From NCBI RefSeq assembly GCF_023065955.2, contig NW_026622819.1:1252501-1316500 (forward strand): a DNA stretch of 64,000 nucleotides, written 5' to 3'. The stretch is from Ursus arctos (taxonomy: Eukaryota > Chordata > Mammalia > Carnivora > Ursidae). A program made the position numbers and the translations under genes. Positions within the stretch are counted from its first letter, which is position 1, and the number at the start of each line of letters is the position of its first letter. The notes under the pieces were generated by a model. It ran no database searches. It saw only the letters and a program-made list of their open reading frames with translations, and had not been told where the DNA came from. This document shows positions 12,601 to 24,820 of the stretch, piece after piece.

Positions 12601-14754
12601 GCGTCTCTGTGCGGGGCTTGATTTTCCTCGTCCTTCAGCCAAAGCGGCGAATCTGCACTGATGGAGCGCGGCCGCAGGCGTGAGCGCTCAGCTGTCTGCT
12701 ACCGAGCCAGGCACGCGAGAGATGCGAAAACGGTAAAACAATGCCACTCTTTCCACTATTTTTCTTGAAACATAATTTTAATAGAAAGTATGCCACTTAT
12801 GTTAACATGTGATGGATTTATTTTTATTTTTAAATGAATTGACCCATATTTTTATGTGGCCTGCCCTAACTTCCAATACTGCGAACAGCCATGGATATAA
12901 GCCAGAAAGGAAAGCGTGTTGGCGTCCTCCATGATGGGTCCTGGGAACAAGGTGTTGGGGCCGTGGCTGTGAGGGCTGCCTTCCTCTCCCTGAGTTTCTG
13001 CCTTGTCGGTCTCTGGATGAGGGAGCACCTGTGCGTGCCGGGAGCGGCGCCTGGCCACTGCGCGGAAGACAGGTGTGCTCCCTAGGGAGGCGAGAGTGCT
13101 CCTCACGGAAATGCCAGTGCCGGCCGCTGGGCTCAGGGTGACGGTGGGACTTCAGCACATTCAGTATGAAACACCTTGCTTGACAGCGGACACAAGAGCA
13201 CGTTGAGGAAAAGGGACCCCTCCTCCCCGCCATGTGTTCAGCAGCGGGGGGGGCTGCCGAGCCCCGAGATTCTCCGATGCGCTCCGGAGTTTGCACAAAC
13301 ACCCCCAACGTTGTGCTTCTCTAGTCAACAATTAGCGATGCATTAATTTATTTAGCGTAAATGTTATTAAAATAAAGGTTATGATTTATTTCCCCAAAAG
13401 CATTTTGGCCGTGACCGCATGGGTCCGAGTCACCATGCCTGTGTCGGAGCACTCTACTTACCGTGGCGGTGGCTGCGTCCTGGGACGAGCGTGATGCAGA
13501 ACTTAACAGGAAGAGCCGCTGAAGTGCGAGGTGAGGACCGTGAAGCGTGTTCTCCCGAGCAGGTGGGGACGTCGGCGTCGCTGCCCTGGGCTTCCCGGGT
13601 GCTGCTGGCGGGGTCCCTCCTCCCACAGAGAAGTGTCCTTCCCTGCAGGTGCTCGAGCTGGGCTGGCGTTCTCTGCAGCAAAGGGAAGAATCCTTCGAAC
13701 AGGTGTGTCAGCTCTCTCTTCCCACCAGAGCCCCGCGTGACAAACAGCCGTACTCAGTGGCCTGGCGCAGGGAGTGGCTGATTTACTAGTGTGTGGCCCA
13801 GGCTGTGTCCCCGGGTCTTGGGAGCCCTGGCTGGCTGTTGGCCAGTGTAGGGTGGGCTCTGAGGGTGACCAGGCACGCGGCCCCATGCCTCATGTCTCCT
13901 GCTCCCAGGCTAGTCTGCCTGCATCAATGTCTGCTCCTTTCCTGATTAAAATTCTCCTGTAATCAGCAGGTTAGCCACCGATCAGCAGCAGGAGGCCATA
14001 ATCTAAACACTATTCTAAGGCGGCATCCCAGTCATGGCCCAAAGAAGAAGCCAGCCCACCCTGATTTTCCAGAGGGAGAAGTGCACACCAGGGCCTCCGA
14101 TCACCCAACTCATGGGTCCACCGTGGGGATGGGTGTGCACAGCCCAGCCCCGCCCACCACCGTGGACTCTGGGAGAAGCTGGAGCCTGGAGGAAGAGGTG
14201 CCAGGCAGAGGAGTGGGGACCGTGCTGCTTCTCCAGCGGGAGGGCCCCACTCTGGGCCTGAGGGGCCGACCGGCCGGTGAGCTGATGGGGAGCCGGGTCC
14301 CCGGGGCTGAGGCCCCCACCTGTGGGGCTCAGAGCACCGTCCCCTGTCCCATGCTGTCAGCCTGCTTCTTCCCCGCCCCCGTGCCCTTTTCACTGTGGCC
14401 GGTGTTCAGGGGCCGACGGAGGGGCCGCGTGGACACCACGGAGCAGCAGCGGAACCAGGGCATTCGCTCAACATGAAGCATGGCCTTTCCTGCCACCTCC
14501 GCCTGCTCCGGAGCCATGTGCCCCATGACACCAGCTCGCCGCTGACGCCCACCCCCGCCCCACCTCTCGGGCCACCTGCTCTTCTTCTGCCCTCAGCTTT
14601 TACTTGGGAGCAGTGAACTTTCTGGCATGCAGTCCTGGACATCCGGCGTCCACCTGGTGAGAGGCTCCTTCCTCCCACGGCACAAGCGGTGGCTGCGGTG
14701 GGCAGGGGCCGCTGGTCTCAATCACTCTGGGCCTCTCCCCCGGGCGGCGGCGGG

Positions 14755-14905
14755 AGGCGCTTTATTACCCTCAGGGATATTGCTGATGCTTCTGCTAATT
14801 GAGTTTTATCCTCACCACCGGGTCTGCCTCTTGCCTTTGCATACGCATCTGCATACTCAGAGTGAGTTATGGGGCTTGGCTAATAAACGGAGCTTGTTTT
14901 GTGGC
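14755..14905. promoter_or_regulatory. Small conserved-looking noncoding element
   Basis: This element contains GGCGCTTTATTACC, CTGCTAATTGAGTTTTATCC, a TTTGCATACGCATCTGCATA octamer-like stretch and GGCTAATAAACGG. It is repeat-free by eye and bounded by GC-rich DNA. An enhancer role is inferred from motif texture only. Confidence 0.35.
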
Positions 14906-16059
14906 TAGAATGGCCATCGTGTGCCCTGGAGGCTGCTGGGCCGCGAGGGGGTGATTCCAGACCTTTGCTGGCGTCAGGAGTTTGCACTCCATGCGGACAC
15001 TCTAATAGGGAAAGTTTCCAAGCAGGAAAAGATGCAGCTGAGGCATTAGCCATGCTGTCCAGTGACTTCACGTGACACCCACACAAAAAACTCACTTCTA
15101 GTGCAGCTGAAAATTGCAGAAAAGCGTCTCTCCCAGGCCCCATGGCCATGGCCATACGGCCCCGCGCTGCTCTGCACAGGGCTGGGGGCTGGACAGTTGT
15201 CAGAGACCCTTGTGTGTTTATGTTTCAGATGCACTGGAGGTCTGTCTCTGGAGCGTCAGGAGGCCCCATGCCCCCTCTCAGCTCGGCCTGCGCCCTGCTG
15301 GTGACACCCGTCTCCTTTGTGCAGCACGTGTGGGGAGGGAGGCGGCCCTCTGAGGGTCACAGGCAGGCTGCCTCAGGCATGCAGCCTGGCCGTGGGCACT
15401 CCGGCCCTGACCTCTGCCCCGGCTCACCTGTGGGCCCTCTGCTCCCCACCCAGGGCTGACGCCCAGGCTGGCTGGTCCTGCCCTGGCCCCCGTAGGGGTG
15501 GTACTCCATACCCAGAGCTTGTGGAATGGGGGCTCACCCACTGAACCCTGCAGCCCCTCCTGGTTTCTGGGTTCTGCTCCTGCTCTGCAAGGAGCCCTCC
15601 CGGCCCGCCTTCCCCAAACAGGGAGGAAGAAGGTGTGGGGCAGCTAGAAGGGCCCCGAGCTGGAGCAGGCATCTGGGAACCTGAGGCAGGGAACAGGAGA
15701 CTCGGAGGCAGGTGGTGGGGCCGGCCTCGGCTCTCAGCCCGGCCCACAGCCCCCACCCTGTCCACACCTCCACACTGGTCGCCATGGTTCCCACTCCACA
15801 CACAGAGCGCCGCTTTCCTTCCCCCGGCGGCTGGCAGGTGCTTGCCGTCATCTACGTCACCAGTATTTGGGACTGTCACCGGAGGGCCATCTGGCTGCGG
15901 GTCCCTGTCCTGACGGTGCGGGGTCCCAGACACCGACTTGTCCTGCAGCCATCAGAGGGGTGGGAACGAACGGCGTCCTGACTGAGGGGGCGACGGGCCT
16001 CCGAGCCGGACGGATACCCACTCACAGCGGGAGACGCGCAATCACACGCTCACAAAAGG

Positions 16060-16255
16060 TCACATTTGCAATAAGTAAAAAGGAAATGTAGGTAATTGGT
16101 TCTGGAGCCCGTGAATACCTCTGCCGGCCTGAGAGGCAATCTGACGGACTTGAAACCTTTTTGTTCAGGTAATTAAAAATAAGATTTCATTATATCATTA
16201 AAAATGAGGGCCAGCGAGCTGTTTCCTCGGATGCTATAATGTTATCAGAAGAGGG
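16060..16255. promoter_or_regulatory. Putative conserved noncoding element
   Basis: This AT-rich island has GTAGGTAATTGG, CAGGTAATTAAAAATAAG and TATATCATTAAAAATGAGG, ending in GATGCTATAATGTTATC. No repeat consensus is recognised. It is a candidate distal enhancer by texture and TAAT content. Confidence 0.35.
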
Positions 16256-17019
16256 AACTAAATCCAGCCAGGCACCCCACACACGCACGGGTGCCCGGGC
16301 CCCAGGCTGGGGTGGAGGGGTCGGACTGCACAGTGAGATCTGGGGAGAGCAGCCGAGACGATTCGCAGGACAAATGGGAGGGGAATGAGGAAGGCCTCCC
16401 GCGGTCCCACCGCCTTCTCCAGACAAAGGCGCTGCGGCGGCTTCCCCGACCGGTGACCCGCTGGAAACAACTGAAATGGGACAGGTGCACATTCTTCAGG
16501 GAGGCGAGGCCTGACACAGGGTCCCGGCAGCCCATCAGGAGCCCGGCCTCGGGTCATAAGAGGCCCTGGACATCCTGCTCCACGTGTTTCAAACTAAATC
16601 TGTCTGGATGTAAACCCGTAGCCACTTATCCACGGGGGGCATTGGCGTGCAGCGCTGTTCCCAGCGGAACTGGTGGAATGGAGCGCGCGGGCCCCAGGCG
16701 CACACGCAAACCCCTGATGCCAAGAAAGCGTAGCTGGGCCGTCCTGCGGCTGCTGAGGGTTTCGGGTCTCCCCTCGGGCTTTCCTCTCACACGGGCCTTT
16801 CCTCTCCGGTTTGTAGGAAGGGTTTGGGGCAGTGACCTAAATAATTTCTCGGACGGGAAAGGCATGATCTCGTCGTTTGTGGCGAACGAGGCGTGGAGTC
16901 CTGCCCGCTGGCGGAGGCCCGGTCCCACGTGGGGTTCCCGCATCTGGGGGAGCCGCCGGCTTCCGAGGGCACCTGTCAGCGTGCAGGGGGCCGGCAGGCG
17001 GTCCCGTGTGCGCCACTGG

Positions 17020-17470
17020 CACAGTAACAAGCTGTTTTCAGACGGTGACTTATTTTTAAAGGCTTGGGTGTTCTCCGGCGGCTAATTAGTCCAGACGCCC
17101 ATTCTTTGTGTTTCCAAACGAAATAGATTTTGAGGAGGATTTTCGCTCACCTGGGGGTCTGGGTCTGGGTCTGAAGAACTCCGCGGTCCATGAAGTCGTT
17201 TGTTATTTTGTTGTGACCGTGCACACGCTGGAAGGGTGAGAGAAAGGTCAGCAATAACTCTGTTGTTGCATTTTCGCCTGGAAAGAATGTAATATTGATC
17301 GATAAGAAAATGGGAGAGCACAACTATTAGGGCCTTACTTGACCTTCTCCGACCTTCACCCACCATGTTGATTTTGTTCTTAAATGTTATGTCTCCCGTT
17401 CAAAGGTTTGTCCTGTTTGGTCTCCTATTTAATTAATACATGATCTTCTTCACTCTCTCTAATGTTGCAA
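17020..17470. promoter_or_regulatory. Putative conserved noncoding block beside the TG array
   Basis: This AT-rich 450 bp has CGGCTAATTAGTCC near 17.08 kb, AATATTGATCGATAAG near 17.29 kb and ATTTAATTAATACATGATC near 17.43 kb. It ends about 200 bp before the TG-rich array. The clustered homeodomain cores and the sharp composition change suggest a regulatory element; no conservation test was possible. Confidence 0.4.
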
Positions 17471-17669
17471 CAAGACATTTCCTTGATGTCCTTGTAGAAC
17501 CACTGTCCTCGCTCCATATTCTCTCTGCCACTCTGACTGGTTCACCAGCGACTGGTTTGCCTGGAGCCGCCATTTCATGCCTCTGTCTTCCTGCAGGTCC
17601 TGGGAACAAGTCGCTGTTGCCCACGAGAGAGCCCTGTGTGGACAGGCGCTCCACCAGGAGGCTGACCCA

Positions 17670-18455
17670 CGTGTGTGCGTGTGTCTGCGTGTGTGTTTCT
17701 GCATGTGTGTGCTTGCGTCTGTGTCTGCATGTGCCTGCGTGTGCGTGTGTCTGCATGTGTCTGTGTGCGTGTGTCTGCATGCGTGTCTACATGTGTGTGC
17801 GTGCATCTGCGTGTGTCTACATGTGTGTGCTTGCGTCTGTGTCTGCATGTGCCTCTGTGTGCGTGTGTCCACATGTGTCTGTGTGCGTGTGTCTGCGTGC
17901 GTGTCTACATGTGTGTGCATGTGTCTGTGTGTGCGTCTACATGTGTGTGCTTGCGTCTGTGTCTGCATGTGCCTGTGTGTGCGTGTGTCCGCATGTGTCT
18001 GCGTGTGTCTACATGTGTGTGCTTGTGTCTGTGTGTGCATGTGTCTCTGTGTCTGCATGTGTCTGTGTGCGTGCGTCTGCGTGTCTACATGTGCTTGTGT
18101 CTGTGTCTGCATGTGCCTGTGTGTGCGTGTGTCCACATGCGTCTGTGTGCATCTGTCTGTGTGTGTCTACATGCATGTGCTTGTATCTGTGCGCATGTGT
18201 CTCTGTGTGTGCATGTGTGTGTGCACATGCGTGTGGGTGCCTTGTGTGCCCGCATGTATGTGCATATGCACATGTGTCTGCATGTGTGCATGTGTCCGTG
18301 TGTGCATGTGCCTGCATGTGTGTGTCTACGTGTGTGTGCATGTGCTTGTGTCTGTGTTTGCCTATGTGTGTGTGTCTCTAAGTGTGCATGTGTGTGTGCA
18401 TGTGCACACGTGTTTGCACATGCATGTGTGTGTGTGTGTGTGTGTGTGCATGCCA
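17670..18455. repeat. TG-rich compound tandem array
   Basis: Nearly 0.8 kb is built from TGTGTCTGCATG- and TGCGTGTGTC-type words. A longer period of about 118-120 bp is visible: GCTTGCGTCT recurs at 17711, 17829 and 17949. It ends in a pure (GT)n run at about 18.43-18.45 kb. Frames of up to 367 codons crossing it are Cys/Val-rich repeat artefacts. Confidence 0.95.
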
Positions 18456-18669
18456 GGAGGTGAGCCTCACGGGAGAGCCCAGTGGCCTCCTCTGAGGGCA
18501 AGTGGGACAGGAGTGTCACCTGCTGGGAGGCTAGAGTGCAGGACCATCCAGGAGGACGGAGGTGTGTGTGCCAGCGGTGGGCCTTGCAGAGAGGGGAGCG
18601 GGACCAGAAGATGGGCTCAGCTCAGGACTCAAGGGCTGGTCCACACGGCCAACAAGCTGGTCGCACCTG

Positions 18670-18995
18670 TACTGTGTTGAATAGTGTCCCCCGGAATTCC
18701 TGCACACCCGGAACCGGTGGGTGTGACCTTATTTAGAAATGGCACCTTTGCAGATACGGCGGAGTTAAGATGAGGTCACGCGGGTTAAATCCATATGACT
18801 GGTATTCTCATGAGAGGGAGGCACAGACGGGGGGAGGGTTGGAGTGAGGCATCTGCAGCCCCTGCGGCAGGCAGAGGCCAAGTTGGGTGGGCCCCCAGAG
18901 CCTGCAGCAGGAACCGCCTCTGCGGGCACCTCGATCTTGGGCGTCGGACCGCTGCCCCCTGTGAAACAACATGCTTCTGTCTGTGGGAAGGGAAG
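18670..18995 (-). mobile_element. ERVL/MLT2-like LTR remnant, antisense
   Basis: The plus strand reads the reverse complement of the same LTR type: GTTGAATAGTGTCCCCC, GTGTGACCTTATTTAGAAAT, GTTAAGATGAGGTCACGCGG, GACTGGTATTCTCATGAGAG and CACCTCGATCTTGGGC. It lies directly beside the TG-rich array. No internal retroviral genes are seen. Confidence 0.6.
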
Positions 18996-21900
18996 TAGGA
19001 CCCAATGAGCAGAGGGCGTCCCTGGCTTGCCTCCCATGCACGGTGCTATGAGCTCCTGGGGGTCACTGGTCCCACACAGGAGCTGGGGGTTGGGCCCATC
19101 ACTGGGGTCACTGGGCCGTGCGTGTGCTCCAGGCCCCACTAGGCGGCTGGCGTGGGCCCTTCCACGCTGGCATCCCCGAATGCCAGGCAGTGCCGGGTTC
19201 AGGGCTGGAGTTCCAGGAGGAGCCGCGTGGGCCCCGGAGAGTGCCACCCCGCTGTGGGACAGTCCCTCCCCGCAGAGGCTGGGGGCATCTAATGGGTCGT
19301 TGGCCATTCCCAGGGAGGCCACTGCCTTGTGCTGCTGCTTCTGCAAGATTCAAGACTGGTGCTGAGTGTGGGTTAATGATGCAGGGGGCTCTCTGGGCAG
19401 GAGTAGGACAGGAGAGGCCCAGGGACCCCGGGACCCTTCCCCTCCCCACCAATTCTGCTCTCCTTCAGGGGCCCCTCCACGTTCTGTCCCTTCTCAGGGG
19501 AAGGGGGGGAAGAAGGACGATGATAAGGCCTCTCGGGGATGGGGTTATCTGGCTGACCTTTGGAGAGGCTGAAAGGGGAGTGTTGTCACCCAGAGGGCAC
19601 GGAGGGGTTGCTGGGCGGGGACAGCCACCAGCTGCCAGTAAGGTCAGAGGCAGGCCCGCACAAACAGCCCAATGGCCTGACCCACTGTCAGCGCCGTCAG
19701 CGCCACCGTGGCTCCCAGACGCCGACATGCCTGCCGGCATGCATGAGTGCGCACGTGAGCCCCCTGGAAGGGGCCCGGGGGGGTGGGGGAGGCCAGGAGG
19801 GAGGGGCCCATGGGTGGCCTGGCAGGCCCTATGGGGAGGAGGTAATAAGCAGTTTATTGGGACGTGGCCTTGAGAATAATGACCCAGCTGGGAGTTGCCC
19901 ATAGGCTTCTCCTTAGGTTTGGTCAAATCCCAGGACACCCGGAAGGGAATATTCGTAGAGGCTGCTGCTTTGTTTAGAGAAAGTAGGCCTTTGGCTCTGT
20001 GGGTTCTGCATTCATTCGTAAATCAACAGCCTCCTGCATATGAAAGACTGCAGAGTCATCTCCATTTATTCGCACCAAACACAGCCTTTCCAGTCCTGGA
20101 CGCCTGAGGGGGGGCGGTTCATGGGATGGGGAGAGGAGAATCGAGAAACAGGTTTTTCCCAAATAATCACTGCTTTCCAATTCCCTGGGATTGGTTTCAG
20201 AGAGGACCGTCCACAGATTCATGTTCTCACTTACTGGAGCATGGGGGGGGGGGCGCCCCTGCCCAGAGTGCGGGACAGCCCCAAAGCTCCCGCGTGCGCG
20301 GTCTTCAGTCCACACAGGCGCGTGGCCCACAGGAGCGATCCCTGAACACCACTCCATGGTGACAATGCCTGGATGTCCCTCTTTGGAAGTACGACCGTTT
20401 CTACATTGTTATAAAGACACCTTGATTGTGTGTTTTATAAGGTACATTTTATTAATCATACGTTACACATGTGTCACCAAAGAGAAAGTAACTTTTCAGG
20501 GCAGAAGAGGTGTGAGTTACAATCTTTTAAAGAGTTTTCTAGATTATAAATTTCATTCTACCATAAAAACTGGTCAAAACAAGGCAGGCACTGTGGCAGG
20601 CACTGTGGCCCGAACACACCGTGGAAACATGGGCAGTGTGTGGTGCGCACGGTGCCTTCTCCCACGTGGCCCGCGTGCGCCACGTCAGTGCCCCTGGGAG
20701 AGCGGTAGGGGTTTTCTCAGCTCAAATAAGACCAATGCCACAGACACCGCAGCACACTGCCCTGCGTCTGGCTTCTTCACAGTCATCCCAGATCTGAACC
20801 AACCGGGACTTTCCATACACAGAAACCCCTCCTTTCTGACCAAGCCTTCTGCGGGGTGCCTGCCACAGCGCCTGCCACAGCACAGCAGGAAGGTGATTCA
20901 GGACAAGCTTCCGTGCTCTGAAATCAGGGCCTTGAGGGCTCCTGTCCGTGACAGTGGGGTTTCTCCTTAGAGGTGGGGGGCGGGGGCTGGTCCCCGCTGA
21001 GGCCAGGAGCCCAATGATGGATGCACGTTCGGGTTGTCCCCCAAACCTAGCGGCTGGGAATTGCTTTGTCTTCCCACACCAGTTATGAAATAGAGTGAGT
21101 CTTCAGGAAGAGGGACAGTCAGGCCCTCTGTGTTCCCGGGGTTTCCATGTTTCCGCTTGGGCCCCAGGTGAGCGGCCGACTGGCCTTGGTGACCCACACC
21201 TTCTCCTCGGCTCAGCAGTGTCCTCGCAAAGACCCTGTTCTGTTTAATTTGGACAGAAGTGGGATGCGACTCAGGGTCCCAGCTGTGGGACAGCCTGAGT
21301 AGGGGTGCCCGGGGCTGTCCCCAGGGTGGGACGCCACGGTGCTGTCCACGGACAGTGCAGGGCACTGGATTGGTCCACATGACTATTCAGATGACACTTT
21401 TTTTTTCTGTTTTCCCTGTGACTCATTTTAAGAAATGGGTCAGCGGGATAATCCATGCCACGAGGCTGGGCTCGCGGGATTGGTGGGAAAGGAGCCTCCG
21501 ACCCCTCCCCCTCAGGCCAGGTGCTGCCTCGTTGCCATTGCTGCTCCTGGAATAAACTTTTTGACGGGCTGAAGCGGCATCCGTTCAAATCCGTGAAATG
21601 AAACCAGGTGCAGCTCACCTCGCGGTGGGCGATTTCCCGGGTTTGTCACGGAGTAGGCCGGTCTGTTTCAAATGCCCGGACCGGAGGTCCCAGATGCTGG
21701 GGACAGAGGAGCCAACAGTTTGGGTCATCCACGTGCAGGAGAGCAGCAGCGGACCCTGCCATGGACTCTGCTCCAATAAGACCCACGCAGACAGCATGTA
21801 CTGGCCCGGCGGGTGGGGGGCTGTTAGACCGTCCCCAGGGACACGCTGTGCACCACTGTCGGGGCTCAGGGAGGCGTTCAAAGGGGACACAGCGTGTTTT

Positions 21901-24034
21901 CGTGGGGTTGGCAGAGTTCTTTTATTTTGGCCCTTGTTGTTGGTGGCTTACTCCTCCAAAGCGTGTGTCACTCCCACGCAATGTGGCAGAATGACCCAGG
22001 GCTTGTGGCACAGACTCTGAGGGGGTCCCGATGACCCTCCCCCATTCACACCTCTGTGCCGTTCCGTCCCCTCCGGGTGGGTGGGACCTGGGACAGAGTG
22101 TAACCACGGGATACAGCCAAGTCAGCACGTGTGCAATTACGTGCACGCGACGACACACCCACGAGCTCGCTGTGATCACGTGTGCGAGCCAGAGGCCGGG
22201 AGTTCCGGCTCCACAGCAGGCGTGTATTGGGTGCACACACGCTCCCACGTGCACACGCATGCTCTCACACTGTCACACGCACACTCGTGCACAGGCCTCC
22301 TGCACTGCCTCAAATCTCCGGACAACGTCTCGGATCCTTGTTCGTGGGGCTCTGGCTGTCCCTGTGTCTCCCAGGGCGGGATCTGAGGACAGGCTTCTGG
22401 CCCGTTCTGGAAGACGGTGCTCGGGAGCCAGAGGGGCCGGTCTGGGAAACGCAGACTGAGCTCTTATTTGCTTATGAAGAAACACGTGCAAATACAGTTA
22501 CTTTCCACAGATGGTTTTCTCCGGGGTGGATGCAGGGTGAACGGTGGACTTCATCCAATGGTGTCTGCTCACACCACGCTGGCATCTGGACACAGAAATC
22601 CTTTCCTGCCGGCGACTCCAGCCCTGTTACGGTGCTGCTGAACTGTGGGATGTGTTTGCACCCTGAGTGTGTGTGAGCCTGTGGGTGTGGCCACGTACGG
22701 CTGTGCACATGTGTGCGAGTGCATGCGTGTGCACGTGTGTGCATGTGTGCGCGTGGGCAGGGGCACGCCTGGGTGTGTATGTTCTGCATGTCACCGGCTG
22801 ACCAGGTGTTTAACTCTTGGGCCCAGTTAAAATTGACGCTCTGTGGCCTTGGACAAAGGCCAGAGAGGATTTGAAGTGTGGACACCGTAGATACGCTGGA
22901 ATGTTCTGTCTCTGGCCTCCTCACTGGCAAGCATGCCCACATCATGCCCGGAGGTCTGGGTCCGGAGCCGGCAGCCCAGGGCCCCCTGAGGCCCCAGCTC
23001 TGTAGATGTGCTGGGGGGCAGCCAGTGGGAGCTGCCAGAGCGAGCCGCGGGCCCCTGGTTTTGTTCATTGTTCCGGTTGTTTCTGGAGCGGCTCCGTGCT
23101 CTGCTTGCCCACACGGAGGAGATTCAGCTCTTAGGCTGGTTTGTCAATTGATGAAGCAGCAGGGATCCCACGGTGCCCAGGGCAGCAGGTGACGCCTGAT
23201 CCATTCCACCACCGTCCACGGCTCCTCCCTGACACCGTGGCTGCCACGTCTCGCTTCCCAAGCTGCCACCCAGAGCGGCCTGGCCTTCAGCCTCTTCCTG
23301 CGCCGTCCCAGCCTCACACGGGGCCCGGCACTGAGGGACTCGGGAAGGAAGACACGGTCATCAGCCCCAGGAGCGCACCTGGGTGGGCGAAAGGCCCCCG
23401 TTGCAGCCACACCCGGGCCAGAGCTGCCACAGTGAAGGGGGGTGAGGATGCAGGTGCGGAGGTCTTTCCCGCCTCATCTCTTCCCTTCCCTCCCCTGCCC
23501 GCCAGTCCCCCCACTCCCGTCGCCTCCCTTCCCCCCTTTGCAGTAGCCACGTGTTAGCGCAGTGAAGCAGACAAAGCCAGACCGCACAGCAGCCATGCTG
23601 GCCACGTGGTGCAGGCACAGAGCCAGGTAAGCAGAACACAGCTCCTCCTGTACCCACAGACGTGTTTGGGCGTCTTCTCCATGTGTGACACTGGCAGTCC
23701 TCTCCGTGTATGTGGCTGGGGAGAGACAAGTGTTCGTGGGGGACAGAGACGAGCCCAAGGCCATGAGACCTGGTCCTGACCCCACCACTGACAGGACCCC
23801 CGCTGTGGAGCTGCGGGGTGCCCATGTGACACGCAGAGCACACGCACTTTATTATTTACACGTGTCTGGCCTTTGTCTACAAAGGACCCTGGACAGCCGT
23901 ACGTAACACCTGGGACATCACGCGCTGTGTTTATAAAATGAATGGATTGGGTCAGATCATCACCATCACAAGATAATCAAGTATTTACAGAGAGACTCAC
24001 TGCATGGTTCCTTAGAGAGCTGCCCTACCATGCA
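18996..24034. other. Gene-free stretch between the TG and CA arrays
   Basis: No gene or clear repeat is recognised apart from the short TG patch at 22.64-22.76 kb. A weak AT-rich island lies at about 20.39-20.60 kb (CTTGATTGTGTGTTTTATAA and ATTTTATTAATCATACG). The rest is GC-rich with short random frames. Confidence 0.5.
22640..22760. repeat. Short TG-rich microsatellite
   Basis: GTGTGTGAG, TGTGCACATGTGTG and GCACGTGTGTGCATGTGTGC words, imperfect. A CA-rich patch of similar kind lies at about 22.24-22.29 kb. Confidence 0.6.
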
Positions 24035-24820
24035 GTGAGTGCACACACATGTGAGCGCACACACATGCATACACACGTGCACGTGTGAGCACACAAGCAT
24101 ACCCATGGAATGCACACACAGGAGCACACATACGTGTGAGCACACACATGCATACACACGTGCACATGTGAGCACACAAGCATACCCGTGGCACACACGT
24201 GAGCGCACATACGTGTGAGCACACACATGCATACGCACGTGCACGTGTGAGCACACAAGCATACCCGTGGAATGCACACACAGGAGCACACATACGTGTG
24301 AGCACACACATGCATACACACGTGCACGTGTGAGCACACAAGCATACCCGTGGAATGCACACACAGGAGCACACATACGTGTGAGCACACACATGCATAC
24401 GCACGTGCACGTGTGAGCACACAAGCATACCCGTGGAATGCACACACAGGAGCACACATACGTGTGAGCACACACATGCATACGCACGTGCACGTGTGAG
24501 CACACAAGCATACCCGTGGAATGCACACACAGGAGCACACATACGTGTGAGCACACACATGCATACACACGTGCACATGTGAGCACACAAGCATACCCGT
24601 GGCACACACGTGAGCGCACATACGTGTGAGCACACACATGCATACACACATGCACGTGTGAGCACACAAGCATACCCGTGGAATGCACACACAGGAGCAC
24701 ACATACGTGTGAGCACACACATGCATACACACGTGCACGTGTGAGCACACAAGCATACCCATGGAATGCACACACAGGAGCACACATACGTGTGAGCACA
24801 CACATGCACACACACATGAA
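24035..24820. repeat. CA-rich minisatellite of 79/83-bp units
   Basis: The landmark ACCC(G/A)TGG recurs with its CCC at 24102, 24185, 24264, 24347, 24430, 24513, 24596, 24675 and 24758, giving spacings of 83, 79, 83, 83, 83, 83, 79 and 83. The 79-bp variant (CCCGTGGCACACACG) recurs 411 bp apart, so a five-unit block appears to have been duplicated. Each unit carries ACGTGCACGTG-type palindromes in long alternating purine-pyrimidine runs. Cys/His/Val-rich frames here are artefacts. Confidence 0.95.

Larger units (their letters stand above)
6796..17669. other. Gene-free stretch between the 35-bp minisatellite and the TG array
   Basis: No recognisable gene. It contains the MIR-like, L1ME-type and ERVL-LTR remnants, two microsatellites, and AT-rich islands at 12.3, 14.8, 16.1 and 17.0 kb listed separately. 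Further AT-rich patches without a named feature lie at about 8.15-8.46, 9.96-10.12, 12.75-12.87 and 13.31-13.40 kb. The 264-codon frame at 16291-17085 runs through an AT-rich conserved-looking edge and has no domain. Confidence 0.55.

Noticed and set aside
16291..17085. 264-codon plus-strand frame
   Set aside because: It has no recognisable domain and runs into an AT-rich conserved-looking noncoding block; chance is more likely.
17440..18680. Cys/Val-rich frames of 262-367 codons and Thr/His-rich complements
   Set aside because: They are translations of the TG-rich array (Cys-Val-Cys, His-Thr repeats). There is no start context, domain or splice support.
24035..24820. Regular spacing suggesting a CRISPR array
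   Set aside because: Whole units repeat with no unique spacers, and the DNA is mammalian; this is a minisatellite.
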